A stretch of 64,000 nt of DNA. It comes from Clonostachys chloroleuca (Eukaryota > Ascomycota > Sordariomycetes > Hypocreales > Bionectriaceae). Below the pieces are notes generated by a model. That model was not told where the DNA came from, ran no database searches, and saw only the letters and a program-made list of their open reading frames with translations. A program made the translations under genes and the position numbers. Every line of letters begins with the position of its first letter. The stretch's first letter is position 1. Below, piece by piece: positions 34,948-46,774 of the stretch. Where the stretch lies: NCBI GenBank assembly GCA_037952775.1, contig JBANAY010000003.1:30938001-31002000 (forward strand). The letters are read 5' to 3'.

Positions 34948-36030
34948 ATGCCCGCTCCCCTAGGACTTGCTGTAATCGGCACAAACTGGATTAGCAACTC
35001 GTTTGTGCAATCCAGCCACGAAAGCAGAAAGTTCCAGTTGAAGGGTGTTTACTCACGCAGCATCGATTCAGCTACGAAGTTCATCTCACAGACGCCCTCT
35101 ATCAAGGACGTTTCATCCATCAAGGCATATGATAGTCTGGATAAGATGCTGACTGACTCTGAGGTTGACGTTGTCTACATTGCGTCACCGAACTCGTTCC
35201 ACTATGAGCATGGCATCAAGAGTCTAACAGCCGGCAAGCATATCATTGTAGAGAAGCCATTTGTTTCCAACGCCGACGAAGTCAGGAGCCTATACAAGCT
35301 TGCCGACGCGAAGGGATTATGCGTTATTGAGGCTTGGCGTCACATCCAAGAGCCCAACTTTCTGAAGCTGCAAAGTCTTCTCGACGACGAACAAGCAAGG
35401 GAAGACAAGTTCGGGCGGATCTATGGCGCCAATATATCGTTAGCCGTGTACAATCCAGAGTACGCCAAAGCGCCGGAGGATGGCAAAGAGGCCAATATCG
35501 TTCTTCCCAAGTTCAGCGGTGGATGCTTGTGGGATGTGGGATGCTATTCTGTCGCTTTTATCTTTGCTCTCTTCGGCACACCGGCAAGTCAAACCTACTT
35601 GCCCATTATCATTCGCACGGGAGTCGATGGTGGGGGCAACATGATCTTCCAGTATACCGCAGAACGCTCCAAGCACAAACAGAAGTTTGTCGTGCACGCA
35701 CAGTCTAGTAAACTCTACGTGTCACATACACCCACAGAAATCTACTGTGAGAAGGGCACCATTCGGATTAATGGCGTGTCGAGCATCACTGAGATCAACA
35801 CAATTGAATTCATCCCGCATGGTCAGACCACAGGTGAAGAATTCGCAAACACAAAGCCGGAGTACAGCGGTTTGCTTAACCTGACCTGGGAGGCGAGGGA
35901 GTTTGGACGAATTATTCAAGAAGGGGACAAAAAGGCTGAAGCCCGCCTGAGAGACCTGAGTCTTGACATCTTAATTGCAATGGAAGACATGCGAAAGAGC
36001 AATAGTATTTTCTTCGACTCAGACAAATAG
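34948..36030 (+). CDS. Gfo/Idh/MocA-family NAD(P) oxidoreductase
   Basis: Intronless, 360 residues from ATG 34948 (MPAPLGLAVIGTNWIS). An upstream in-frame ATG at 34819 would add 43 residues with no family similarity, so I chose the later start. The Rossmann fold is near the N-terminus (LAVIGTNWIS) and the hallmark EKP motif is VEKPFVSN. GGCLWDVGCYSV fits the second half, where the substrate pocket lies. Members oxidise or reduce sugars, inositols or dihydrodiols. The substrate is unknown; it is probably cytosolic. Confidence 0.9.
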   Translation: MPAPLGLAVIGTNWISNSFVQSSHESRKFQLKGVYSRSIDSATKFISQTPSIKDVSSIKAYDSLDKMLTDSEVDVVYIASPNSFHYEHGIKSLTAGKHIIVEKPFVSNADEVRSLYKLADAKGLCVIEAWRHIQEPNFLKLQSLLDDEQAREDKFGRIYGANISLAVYNPEYAKAPEDGKEANIVLPKFSGGCLWDVGCYSVAFIFALFGTPASQTYLPIIIRTGVDGGGNMIFQYTAERSKHKQKFVVHAQSSKLYVSHTPTEIYCEKGTIRINGVSSITEINTIEFIPHGQTTGEEFANTKPEYSGLLNLTWEAREFGRIIQEGDKKAEARLRDLSLDILIAMEDMRKSNSIFFDSDK

Positions 36031-36485
36031 GGAAAAAATATTTGAGTTGTATAACTCATATTCAATCTAGTCCAGCTCACTAAGAAGAAAGGTCAAAGCA
36101 GACAGCGTTGAATTGTCTTTGAGAAGCAAGCTTTTGGATTGTAAGCCTGTGCTCATCTTGTCCATCAAAATCCTCTCGGGTACTACTCTGTCCAATACTA
36201 TGTCCGACTCAACGATCGAGTGATAACGGTGACTGCCTTCCTCTTGCTTGATAATTATGTCATGTCATCTTTGAGAATGGGAATCCAATAATGTTCCATC
36301 AGGTAGCAAAACCTGGAACTTGAGAAAAGTAGCCCATTGTCAAACGTCTACGAGTCCAGTTTCAATCATAACAAAGACTTGACGTTATACGATCAGACGT
36401 GCTATCTATACTGTCAAGTATTGTAACAAACGGATGGTGAGAATTACGGACTTAATGCCTTCAATATAGTTTCACGACCTTTCTT
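36031..36485. other. Intergenic between convergent genes
   Basis: Only 3' flanks; nothing else recognised. Confidence 0.4.
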
Positions 36486-39400
36486 CTAGCTCTTCTTCTC
36501 GAATAGCGCGAGAACCCCTTGATTATCACTAGAAGCAGCGATGTCAAGTGCCGTCTGCTGGGCTTCATCCTCCATCATTGCATCCGCGCCAGCTTCCATG
36601 ACCTCCTTGAACCGATCAACCGCACCGCTCGCGGCAGCATGCAGCAGCCCTTGTCCCTTGTTGTTTGCAACAGTCAAGTCAGCACCAAGTTTCAGTAGTA
36701 ACGGCAAGGCATCCTTCTCTGAATATTTGTCGCCGTAAAACTGGTATTCGAAATACCGCGGGCCGGACACAATTCTCGGACGTCGAGAGAATACGAACAA
36801 GGGTGTCTCTCCGCTTGAGTTGACACCATTGATATCAACACCTCGCTTGACAAGGCCCTTGAAAAGGTCACGAAGACCCTTAGTGTCCAGATTTGCTGCG
36901 AGCTTATGTAGACAGCTTTCTCCATGGTTGTCGACATTGAGGAAACCGGCGCCAGCCTGAAGCAGAATGTTGAACGGTTCAGTCTCCCTCGTGTTCGCAG
37001 CATGTATTGCGGCCTCAAGCAGAGGCGTTCTTCCCTCATCGTCCACGTGGTAAATAAGCTCAGGGCATGTCTTGAGAACACGCGAGAATGACTTTTCGAA
37101 GCCATCAGAGTCGCAGTGGCGCAACATGTGGTGTAGGATATTTCGCCCTTGGTTGTCTCTAGCCTTCAAATCTGCTCCAAGGCCTACTAATCTCTCAAAC
37201 AGGCGTGCATCATCTCCATATTCGCTCTTAATAATACGATCTGGTCCCGCGCAAGTCATACAGGAAACATGAAGCAAGGTCCGGCCTTTGCAATCTCGGT
37301 GATTCACGTCCAAAGCAGGACGCAGGACGAAGGCTTCAACCCTCCCACGAGGACGACGGAGTATCTCATGCGCTAGTGTGCACTCTCGGTAGCCCTCTCG
37401 CACTTCTAATGAAGGAGCATCTTGGGTACGATTATACCCTTTTGATCTCCGCTCACTCAATTTGGCCAGAAACTTCGCGAACGGGTCTGCGTTGAAGTCT
37501 AGCAAAACATTGACTATTTTGTCGGCGTCTTCGCTTCGGGTTTCCAGCACACCGGCGTAGAATAAAGGGAACAACTCATGATCCTCGACGGTATCTTCTT
37601 CGTCATCACTATCATCTTCATAGTATCTTCTACGTGCCCTCTTCCGCTTTCCACGATCAGCGTCCGCGTCGGGCGATCGCGCCCGCCGGGCATTCGCGTT
37701 GATTCCAGGTTCGTTTCTAGACAGAATGCTCTTGAGCGCTTCGACGTTGGACTGATCGATGGCAGCAAATATCTCGCTGATCCTTGTGTTTGCGCCGTGA
37801 GTCCGAAGCAGCTGCGAGATCTCTGCATCTGCTTGTGCGTAGGAAAGACAATTCTTATTTTCATTGTCCGCGGCGTTGACGTCTGCGCCCGCCTCAATAA
37901 GCGTGATGGCAGCCTCTCGATTCGACTCTTTCAACGCAATATGGAGGGGCGTCTGCCCTTGATAGTTCCGGATGTTCAAATCCGCCCCTGCTTTGATGAG
38001 ATATGGCAATGCTTGCTGAGTATGCCACCACGAGGTTTTCTCAGCCAGCGTAAGCAACGCACTGTCAGTCACGACGAGGTCCCGGCTGTAATGCACCTCA
38101 TTGATGTCAACGCCGAACTTCTCGACCAGCAGTTGAAGAATAGCCATGTTGGGTTGTGGTCGCTGCACGGCTGCGATAATCAGGGGTTGAGGATTGCTGC
38201 CTCGAACCCTGGATTTCGAAACATCCTTGGCCGCGAACCATAGCCCGGGCTTCGTCTCATCTCCGAAGGCATGCCATAGCCCTGACTGTAGAACGGATGC
38301 TGCCACCGACTCGCCCACTTTCTCAAACAGTGACGAATACCCGTTGGCCACTAAGACCGAGAGACAATTCTCATCGGTTGTGCCAGGCACTGGTAGGAAA
38401 AGGCAACCTAGAGGAACCATTTCTTCAACTAGATGATACTCCCTGCGAGACAGCAGGTAATCCATATGCCCCCTCTCAGCTCGACCTGGCCTCAAGGTTG
38501 GAGAATATATCGATGTCTTTGCCTGGCCCTGTTTTTGAGAAGTGTTATTGCCCTCGACCATTTCCATCATTTGATCTTTGGCCGTTTCGCTCTGCCATTT
38601 TCGCCGCACTTCCGATAGTATCGAGGCAGTGTAGTCCTGGTTTTCCAAAGCAGCTTTCACAACGCAATATTGGACGGCGTCTATCATAATGTCAGAAACA
38701 TTGGTCAGGTGGCTCGCAATCATAAGCCAAATCTCGTCCAGTCTGGGCACCTGTTCCTCGATTAAGTGCCAAAAAGACCCGCTTGTGTCTCTTCTCTTGC
38801 GTCGAAGTCGGGACTCTAATTTAACGGGGACATCATCACATCTTGAAGGTTGATAGGGCGTCCGCCATAATGCACACTCATCTTCGAACTGGAGACTAGC
38901 GTCGAGCATCTGCCTCAGATCAACAGTTGCTCCGGCGTCTAGTAGCAATCTTACTGTTTCTGGGGTCCCTGATCGACACGCATAGAACAGTGGGGTGAGT
39001 TTTGCACCCCGCCCGAAGGTTTCCTCGTTTACACCCATCACCGGCTTTGGTTGCTCGTTGCCATTATCGGGGCCACTGGAGTATGCAGAGTGTTCAGCCC
39101 GATCCTTCACTCTAAGGGCATCCAGAAGACTGCCAACAATGTTACCTGCTCTGCAACGGGCTGCAATATGGAGAGGGGTGAGCCCTTCATTGGTGGGCCT
39201 CGAGGGATCAGCGCCTGCTGCGATCAGCCCCGTGCTATATCGCTCCGAACCAGTCGCAGCTATGTGCAAAGGCGTCACTCCGTCATTGTCGGCCATGTCT
39301 ACATTCTTCACTCGAGAAAGAACAAAGTCGAAGACCGTGATATCTTTGTGCTTAACAAAGCTCAGTTTGAGGTGGCCAGCACACAAAAGATGGAGCGGTG

Positions 39401-42400
39401 TGCGGCCCGCGTAGTTCTTCAGGTCCGAGTCCACTCCCATCTCGACAAGCTGTTCCCAGAAACTAATGGCTTCTTTAGTGTGAAAGGAGGACTGAACCTC
39501 CTCGCAGAGAGCAAACTCGTGAAGGATATTGTTCCCATCGTTGTCAACGGCATGTATATCCAGCCCTTGGCCTAACAGATAGGGGAAGGAATCCGTCCTC
39601 TTACGCCATGTATGGCATCTCACATACTCATGAAGCAAGGAACGGCCTTTGAAGTCTTGCGTTCTGAATGAAGCGCCTTGACCTAGGAGCATCTCTATGT
39701 ACTTCTTTTCGCTCGAAATGCTGCGAAACAAAAGAGTAGCCCCATTGCGGTCGACCGCGTTGATATCTGCCCCCGCCTTCAACAAGCGGCTGATCACCTT
39801 CTCTGAGGGGGTTGCCGTGCATACATGAGTGGAGTTTGTCCTTTGTGATTCCTCAAGTTGACATCGGCGCCTCTCCTTAGTAATTCTTCGATGGTGTCCA
39901 AGGATGGAGATGAATCGTTTAGCAAGACGTGAAGCGGGCCATTGCCCTCCTTGTCAACCACACTGCAGTCTGGGCCATATCCAAACAACTTGCCAAGTCG
40001 CTGATGAACATGGGACTTGTAGGACGAGAGGTACGACAGAAGAACCGATTTCCCATCATTCCTAATAGCATTGATATCGGCGTATCCCTTGTCGACAAGG
40101 AGCGCCATACAATCAACTTCAATATCATCATTGTGTAGAGGCGTTTCACCATTCTCATCTTTGATGTTGGGATCCACGCCAGCGTCGAGAAGTGCCGCGG
40201 TCAGGACTGGTGATTGCACCGCCAGATGAAGCAATGTCCGTCCTCTCCAGTCACGCTTGTGAAATTCTGCACCGGCCTGCTTCAAAAGGAATAATACAGT
40301 TGACAGCTCTTCTCCATTGGGTTTCTTTTGGCGCGCAGCTGCAGATACGTATGCCTGGGTGGAATCTAGACCGAGATCCTCCGGCCTCGTGATACGGTCC
40401 AGAGCACTGAGGTGGACGGAGAATCCTGAGTTGTCCACCGGCTGACAATGGATATTGGGGTCTGCACCTGCGAGGAGAAGGCTTTTGATTGTTGATGTAT
40501 TTGGGTTACTACATGCCCGGTAGAGCGGTGTAGAACCCTCAAACTTAGCCTTGGCGTTGATATCAATCCCCGGGTGCTGTAAGATTGTGGTCACAATCTG
40601 CGATCTCCCTGCGCCGCTGGCCCAGCAGAGGGCACGAAGTTTGGTCTCGGCATCTTCCAGGAAGTCGAAAAAGACCTTGACCGTCTCCAGGTGCCCGTGC
40701 CGGCAGGCGTACATCAGGGGGTGTCACCAAGCGTGCAGACTGGCGGCGTACAGCCCGACCAGCTTTCACTCTTGGTTTTTGGAGTCAATGGGTTGACGCC
40801 GGCTTCCAGGAGCACTTTGACTACTTCATGGTGGTTCTTTTCCGCCGCGTAATGCAAGGGCTTCAGCCCAGCAACATTGTCTTGATCTGGCTCTGTCCCG
40901 GCCGCGATGAGTTCCCGCACTATGCTTGCATGACCTGAGCCGGCTGCTCTCTGACTAAATGAATTTCCTATTAGCTTGCTGCTGTCTTCAACACTTTCTA
41001 TGACTGGCACTTCAAACGAAGGGGTCTTACAGAGCCGATTTCCTGTGGTCTTGACTCGCAGGTACGTCGCTGGCCAGAGCTTCTCGGAAGTAAGAAATCA
41101 ATCCTGTCTTTGCGGGAACGTGGAAATGTAAATAATTCCCCAAATCCTTGGGTAACTCGTACGCCCTCATTGGAAGCCAGTTTTTGATTTTGCCTTCCAG
41201 TGACAAGAAGTTGCGGATCTGGACATTGATCTCAGTTTGGCTGTGGCCCGCATTGTCCGACTGCCTAGCATGATGATACCAATTCTCGGCGGCGTACTCA
41301 AGGAACGGGTGCTTTAGTCTCAATTGGACTCTTTGGGGGCTGTCATCAAACGAATCATCATCTTCAGCATCCTCGGGCGCATCTAAACATCCATTCTGGA
41401 GATAATGTAGGCACGCCAGTGCAAGGTGAGTGTGAGTTGAGCCAATCGACAGAACTGGATATCCCGAAGAATCTTGCGTGCGCGTTGTGCCTTTCAGATA
41501 CTCGGTAAACGAATGATGGATCACTGACACTGTCTCATCGGCAAGGATCTCAAGAAGTGGTCCACACGCAGCTCGAATGAGATTTTTAGTATCCTTGACA
41601 TTCCTAGCATTCTCATCAGGATTCACCACCATGACCAAGTCTGTCAGCTCGAGCAATCGGAGAGGTCGAGTGGCATGTGTGACTACCTGGAGGATGAGAT
41701 GCTGGACTCTGGATTCGACGCCGGATCTCTTCGCATGTTCGTTAAGAAGATCTGTATATAAAGTGTTCAGATCAACTGGCAGTTGTCCAATTACCGACTT
41801 TATATCAGCTCCTGGTTCGAGAAACGCATCCATGGCGAGCTTGGCATAGAGAAATAGGCCGTTTGCCCTGCCCGGAACAGCTTCCCGAATTACCTTCCAG
41901 TCACTTCCAGGTATATTTGATTTGGCCAGCATTAAGTCAACGTAATTCGAGATATCAATATCAACCAAATTCTCTTGTAGTCGAATGTGTAGACCGGAGG
42001 TTTTGCGAAGGGGACCCTCGACGCTTGGGACGGGTCGGCTGGTGATCAACACCTTCACCTTGGCTGGCATAAACTGACCAAGTGACCCAAGGGCTTGGAG
42101 AAACGTGTCATTACCCTGGTCCATTTCATCGAGGGCGTCGGCAATACAGAACACCTTCCCTGGCAAGCTGGACAGCGCTGCTCGTAAGTCTCCCCACATG
42201 TCCTCCATGGAGATACTGTTTGTCGTCCGCCCATCATTGACATATTTCAGAAGCTGGTTCTGCAGAGGAGGGCTGTATTTTAGAATCTGATCCATCCAGT
42301 CTCGCAGCAGGGCTTGAGGCTCATGATTTGCGTCGATGATTTGGCGGAAGAAGAAGTAGAGAACAGGGCAGCCCGGGTTTAGCTTGGCAAGCTCATCGAC

Positions 42401-42724
42401 CAGCTTGGCAGCCATGACGGACTTGCCAGAGCCTGGAATTCCCCTTATCCAGAGGAGCCCGTGATCTTGGCCGTTCAGCCATTCCTGGTATGTGGCGCTC
42501 AAAGTAAGCCAGTCTCCTGTGCCGGGCGCGTGAGAAAGCAGGTGCTTGCGGAATTCGCCGCCAACGACATCGTAGGGAGTGGGCTTGAGCCAGTCGCGTA
42601 TTTTCTTGATTGCCTTTGCGGGTTGAGGTAGGATCTGATCTGGATTATAATCGCGAATGTCATCAGGGCTGAGAATGCTCACGTCGCTGTCGGTCGCGTC
42701 ATCTTCACTTGGCGAGTATTGCAT
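36486..42724 (-). CDS. NACHT-ankyrin (NLR-like) protein, two single-base frame breaks
   Basis: Exon 1 is 41031-42724; after a 76-nt intron the rest runs from 40954 to 36486. With one base restored at each of two C5 runs (40717-40721 and 39807-39811 on the minus strand) the reading is open for about 2,054 codons. Residues 18-52 (SPDDIRDYNPDQILPQP..IRDWLKPTPYD) are the lead typical of fungal ankyrin NLRs. The NACHT NTPase has Walker A GIPGSGKS (95-102) and Walker B FCIADALDEMD (about 192-202), with ITSRP after it. A winged-helix-like linker ends near 560. More than twenty ankyrin repeats (GxTPLHxAA) fill the remainder. Such proteins sense non-self or damage in fungi. No HET, patatin or other effector domain is seen. 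Confidence 0.88.
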
Positions 42725-43764
42725 AACTGTCGGCCCTGGTCGCTGATGGCCACTGAGAAAATAAAATCATATGGCAACTACCGCAGAGTCAGTCAAATGA
42801 TAACAGCTGCTGCTTTGCACTCAGAGATCAATATGAGATGTGCAGAGAGAAAATCAACAGTCCTTTTCCCAGGTGATTGGCTGTTGGCTCATGAAGTAGG
42901 ACGATCCTTGACTCATCAGTGTATTTCTCACTAAACTAATCAGGAACTGGCCGAAGAAGGTAGCCAGGGTTTCAGGTCCTGCGGCACAGTCAATGCCTCC
43001 ACCAAGGGACAAGAGAGATCGTTCCGTTACCACAAAGATGGACAAGCAGACTTTATAACCTATGCCTTTAAATATTATACATGACACTTCTCCAACAACC
43101 CGCTGGAGGTTGGAAGAGCATGTTATGATGTTGCAAACCTTTAGGCTAATATCTTAAAGGCCCACCGCGCACCAGCCACGTGCTTTCGAGATCAACAATG
43201 GTTCAAGTAAGAAAAGAATCAATTTGTGATCATTAGCTAATTACTCGGATCTTAAAGAATTGAGCTCTCCATTTTGCGGGTTTGGCAACCGTGTGTAATA
43301 AATAGCTCAAGAGTATGCGAGCCCTCGCCTCTACAACATTTCCACACATTCCACCTTCGCATCCCCTAAAAGAAAAGATATCCATACAGAGAGGCATGGA
43401 TATCGATGTTCGAACTGCCACTGTTCCCCCTTCTTCTTGTCTACCCCAGGGATCTGTCAGTATATTACAGTCGCAATCCGTAAATTATCTCATCATGATA
43501 CCAAAGCTGAACCTTGTGGCATTAGAGTCAGTCTCCAGGGTATGTAGGAAGAGTGATTACCAGGCAGCAGTTAGGCAGCTCCACCCTAAAATGAGATTGG
43601 AGACAATCCGCGCTGAATTTGGACTCCTGCAACTACGAAAGCGACTTCACGCAGACTGCTGCGAACAGAATCAGCGGGTGGTCTCCTGCTTCCATTACGA
43701 GAGGAGCCGCTTCGCAATTTGATGTCTACATATACCTACAACGTCATCCTACTACACGCAAAAT
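42725..43764. other. Divergent promoter region
   Basis: About 1 kb between the NLR-like gene and the divergent 43765 gene. A 135-codon plus frame (43315-43722) has no recognisable features and I do not call it. A shared two-way promoter is possible. Confidence 0.4.
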
Positions 43765-45330
43765 ATGGCGCCGCAGGATCAAGTTGCTCAACCACCCCAA
43801 TGCCGTACCATTTTGATATGGGTAGCAGTATTGGCCGTTTTGCTCTCAACTGCAATGTCGATCTTCGCTGACGACAGATACTTCCTGCTGAGGTGTTGGG
43901 ATTACCAGATGAACAGACCATCGTCGTACCCCCTATCACGCCGCGAGATGGCCAGGACAGAGGAGGTGGCAGACCTACTGCTCAGAATCTATCAAACATT
44001 GGCTGAAATGAGGTACCTCGATCCGTTGTGCATCAAGTCTGGGCCCCACGACCTTAGCCACCTCCAAGAGACATTGAACAGCTACGGACTAGATCCCGCA
44101 ATTGTCCATCTCTACAGCATTATGCCGTATGTTGAATGCGGAGAAACTGCCTTCTTCCGGGGTGGTCAGTTCGCGGATTTTCGGCGAACGAGCGACGTGG
44201 AGGAGACTCGGGATCCGTTTTATGGTGATCCAAGATACGAGGCTGGGTTTGAGGAAGAGGATGGGCCATACATGCGCCAATGGGTAACTCCATTATCTCT
44301 CATGGGAAATCATCAAAGCGTAATCGTCTACGATGTACGGCGGCACAGGATCTGGATCATTGACCAAGAAGGCTGGTCCAGTTCAGATCCAGCGCTGGAG
44401 GGGGCGGAGAGTATGCCAACCGTTTCACTCAACCGTAACGCCTTTGAACATCTACCCAGTCGGCCTGCTGCAGCCGTTCTGAAGGATATTAATACGTGGT
44501 ATCGCCGGCTCACCATTCTTCCAGGCGGCGGTGATGACACTGGTAGCGAGTGGGACCACTACGATATGGATCTACCCTCGATCTACAGGAACAACGGGTG
44601 GCCTGATCGCTTTGATGGTGAGGCGTTCGAGGTTGAACAGGCGAGAAAGTCCCGTGCCGTGTGGGCAAAATATATAGCCGAAGAGCCTCTGAGAAAGCTT
44701 GCGGCTCTTCAGTCCTGGGTGGAGGGTTTTCCTCGAGAGATTCAGCGGGCAAAGGAGTCGGCTCTCAAAGCAACCTCCCAAGAGGAGAAAGAGGCTGCAA
44801 GACTGTCTCGGTGGAAGTCCGAGTACGCCCAAAGGAGAACCCTCAAGCAGCTTGCGCCTGCTCAGGAAATGGTTGACAAGTTTTGTCCTGGAGGGGTCTG
44901 CCAAAGAGCAGAAGACCTACCTCTATGGGAGTTTGAGATGGTTAAATCTGAATACGAGAGTAAACAGAATCGTTTACGAGATCTACAAGAAGAAGGAGCA
45001 TTATCAGAAAAGGCTCATGAGTTTCGCCAAGCACAAAGAGATGCTATCATCTACCAAAAAGCGTTCGATTCGTCCAAGGCAACATGCGAGAAGTTATCCA
45101 GCGATATTCTAGAGCCTCACCTGGGTCTTGTCTGGCCAAAACAGCCGGATCTTAGTCGGATACACGATGACATCAAGAATATGCAACAGTATGTTGATGA
45201 TGCCAAAGAGTATCTCGCCACAGTGCCTGAAAGCGCTCCAAAAACCCGAAAAGCGATCGAGCTGGACATTGAACATGCCGAGGATATGGTTACGTCCAGG
45301 AGACTCAATTTGTCACACGAAATCGGGTGA
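43765..45330 (+). CDS. Fungal protein of unknown function, membrane segment plus coiled coil
   Basis: Intronless, 521 residues. Residues about 15-35 (TILIWVAVLAVLLSTAMSIFA) are a signal anchor or signal peptide. The middle (RTEEVADLLLRIYQTLAEMRYLDPLCIKSGPHDL..., then a VTPLSLMGNHQSVIVYDVRRHRIWIID block) is like a widespread but unnamed fungal domain, perhaps SMI1-like. From about 300 onward it is charged and heptad-like (REIQRAKESALKATSQEEKEAARL), a long coiled coil. No catalytic motif was recognised. It is divergent from the NLR-like gene, which may or may not mean a joint role. Confidence 0.85.
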   Translation: MAPQDQVAQPPQCRTILIWVAVLAVLLSTAMSIFADDRYFLLRCWDYQMNRPSSYPLSRREMARTEEVADLLLRIYQTLAEMRYLDPLCIKSGPHDLSHLQETLNSYGLDPAIVHLYSIMPYVECGETAFFRGGQFADFRRTSDVEETRDPFYGDPRYEAGFEEEDGPYMRQWVTPLSLMGNHQSVIVYDVRRHRIWIIDQEGWSSSDPALEGAESMPTVSLNRNAFEHLPSRPAAAVLKDINTWYRRLTILPGGGDDTGSEWDHYDMDLPSIYRNNGWPDRFDGEAFEVEQARKSRAVWAKYIAEEPLRKLAALQSWVEGFPREIQRAKESALKATSQEEKEAARLSRWKSEYAQRRTLKQLAPAQEMVDKFCPGGVCQRAEDLPLWEFEMVKSEYESKQNRLRDLQEEGALSEKAHEFRQAQRDAIIYQKAFDSSKATCEKLSSDILEPHLGLVWPKQPDLSRIHDDIKNMQQYVDDAKEYLATVPESAPKTRKAIELDIEHAEDMVTSRRLNLSHEIG

Positions 45331-45749
45331 AGTATATTTATCAATGTGCGAAAAGGAGGACTAGGAAATGAAGACTATGTTAAAAGTTCGTAGATAACTA
45401 AACAGTCGACATCTTAAATCCGAATCACATAACTCTACCGTAGAGAGCTAACTGGCTAAGTCGCCGATAATTCTCAATATCAAGACTATAACACTAATTT
45501 GATACACGTTTAGTCCATTACGGACACCTAAGATGGTAAAGTATGGAGGTGAAGAGGCTCTATCTGGGTTCTCTATACGTTCTGGAACATCTGGGGTCCG
45601 GACTTCGTTAACTCCGGAGACTCCGAGCAGGGTATTTACAAGCAACCACAACCTAAAACTTCACATGCAACCTGCTCACACTTATCCACCTTTGTCATCC
45701 CACGCGTTTAAATCCACGGTATAATCAATGACACTGAGACCGGCCCACG
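45331..45749. other. Intergenic
   Basis: Promoter of the bZIP gene; nothing else seen. Confidence 0.4.
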
Positions 45750-46714
45750 ATGAGTAGCACCCTGGGTAAGCCATCGATAACTCTGAGCGCCATGCCGCAA
45801 CTGCTCGAGGTATGCCTAATCTCCTCCCCGACACCCCATTGAACTACAATAACACGTACGCCATAGGCCAGAGCAAGCGATGATGACTGGACTGGTATGA
45901 AGGATGCAGCATCCCGGCGGAGGCGGCAGACTAGATTGAACACCCGAGCATACCGTCAGTTCTCTCCAGAAACGGTCCAAGATTGAAGTGGGTGACCAAT
46001 CGCTAAATCTATCTAGGCCGTCGAAAAGCCGAACAGGCTGCTTCCAAGGCCGTGAAGGTGGACACGCCGGCCCCCAGAATGGACACTATACCTTGCTGGG
46101 ACGAGGAAAACCAGAAGGTTGCGCTGCTACCGACCGCAGTCGCGAAGGCCATCAACGCTCCCGTAATTCCAAAAGGCCGCCTCAACTCAAGACTTCTCTT
46201 CCCTCTCTCTTCAGATCATCTGATCATCCTCATTCAAGTTAATACCTTACGTGCCATCATGACCAACGGCCACATATTGGAGGAAGTAATACCAGAAACG
46301 AGATATGACTGTACCGGGGGCGCCTTACAGGTTCTCCCCAGCCTCAGAAATATACAGCAGGTACCTGAAAGCCTGTTGCCTACTCGATGTCAGTCATTGG
46401 TTCCTCATGGGGCTTGGATCGACTGCCTCCCTCACCCAGCCTGGAGAGACAACTTCATCCGAGCTCTTGGCACATTTGACGAGAAGGACCTCGCTTCTGA
46501 TATTGCGGGGTGGTTATCGAAGGGCACTGGGGCTATCGAACCTGGGATGCGAGGGCTGATAGTTTGGTCGCCTCCCTGGCATCATACGGGTTGGGAGGTG
46601 TCGGAGGGATTCATGGAGAAATGGGGTTGGTCAGTCAGAGGATGCGAGGAGGTGCTTGAGGCCACGAACAAATGGCGAGAGGTTCGAGGAGAGCCGCCTC
46701 TTAAAGTTGAATAG
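45750..46714 (+). CDS. bZIP transcription factor with DUF3425 domain
   Basis: Three exons, 45750-45809, 45867-45954 and 46017-46714, giving 281 residues. The basic region reads DDDWTGMKDAASRRRR then QTRLNTRAYRRRKAEQA (N-x7-R type, about residues 25-60) and is joined exactly across the second intron. The C-terminal domain has PLSSDHLIILIQVNTLRAIMTN, PESLLPTRCQSLVPHGAWIDCLPHPAWRDN, RGLIVWSPPWHHTGWEVSEGFMEKWGW and TNKWREVRGEPPLK, the DUF3425 pattern. It is a nuclear regulator of the AP-1-like fungal group, often linked with stress or secondary metabolism. The targets are unknown. Confidence 0.9.
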
Positions 46715-46774
46715 TGGTGAGGATGTGGGTGCTACTTTCAATCTCTGAGTCTTATGAATACCAACTGTGTTGCC

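Noticed and set aside
37578..38243. 221-codon plus-strand frame inside the ankyrin region
   Set aside because: Antisense of the ankyrin repeats.
43315..43722. 135-codon plus-strand frame between the NLR-like gene and the 43765 gene
   Set aside because: No recognisable motif; likely leader and promoter sequence.
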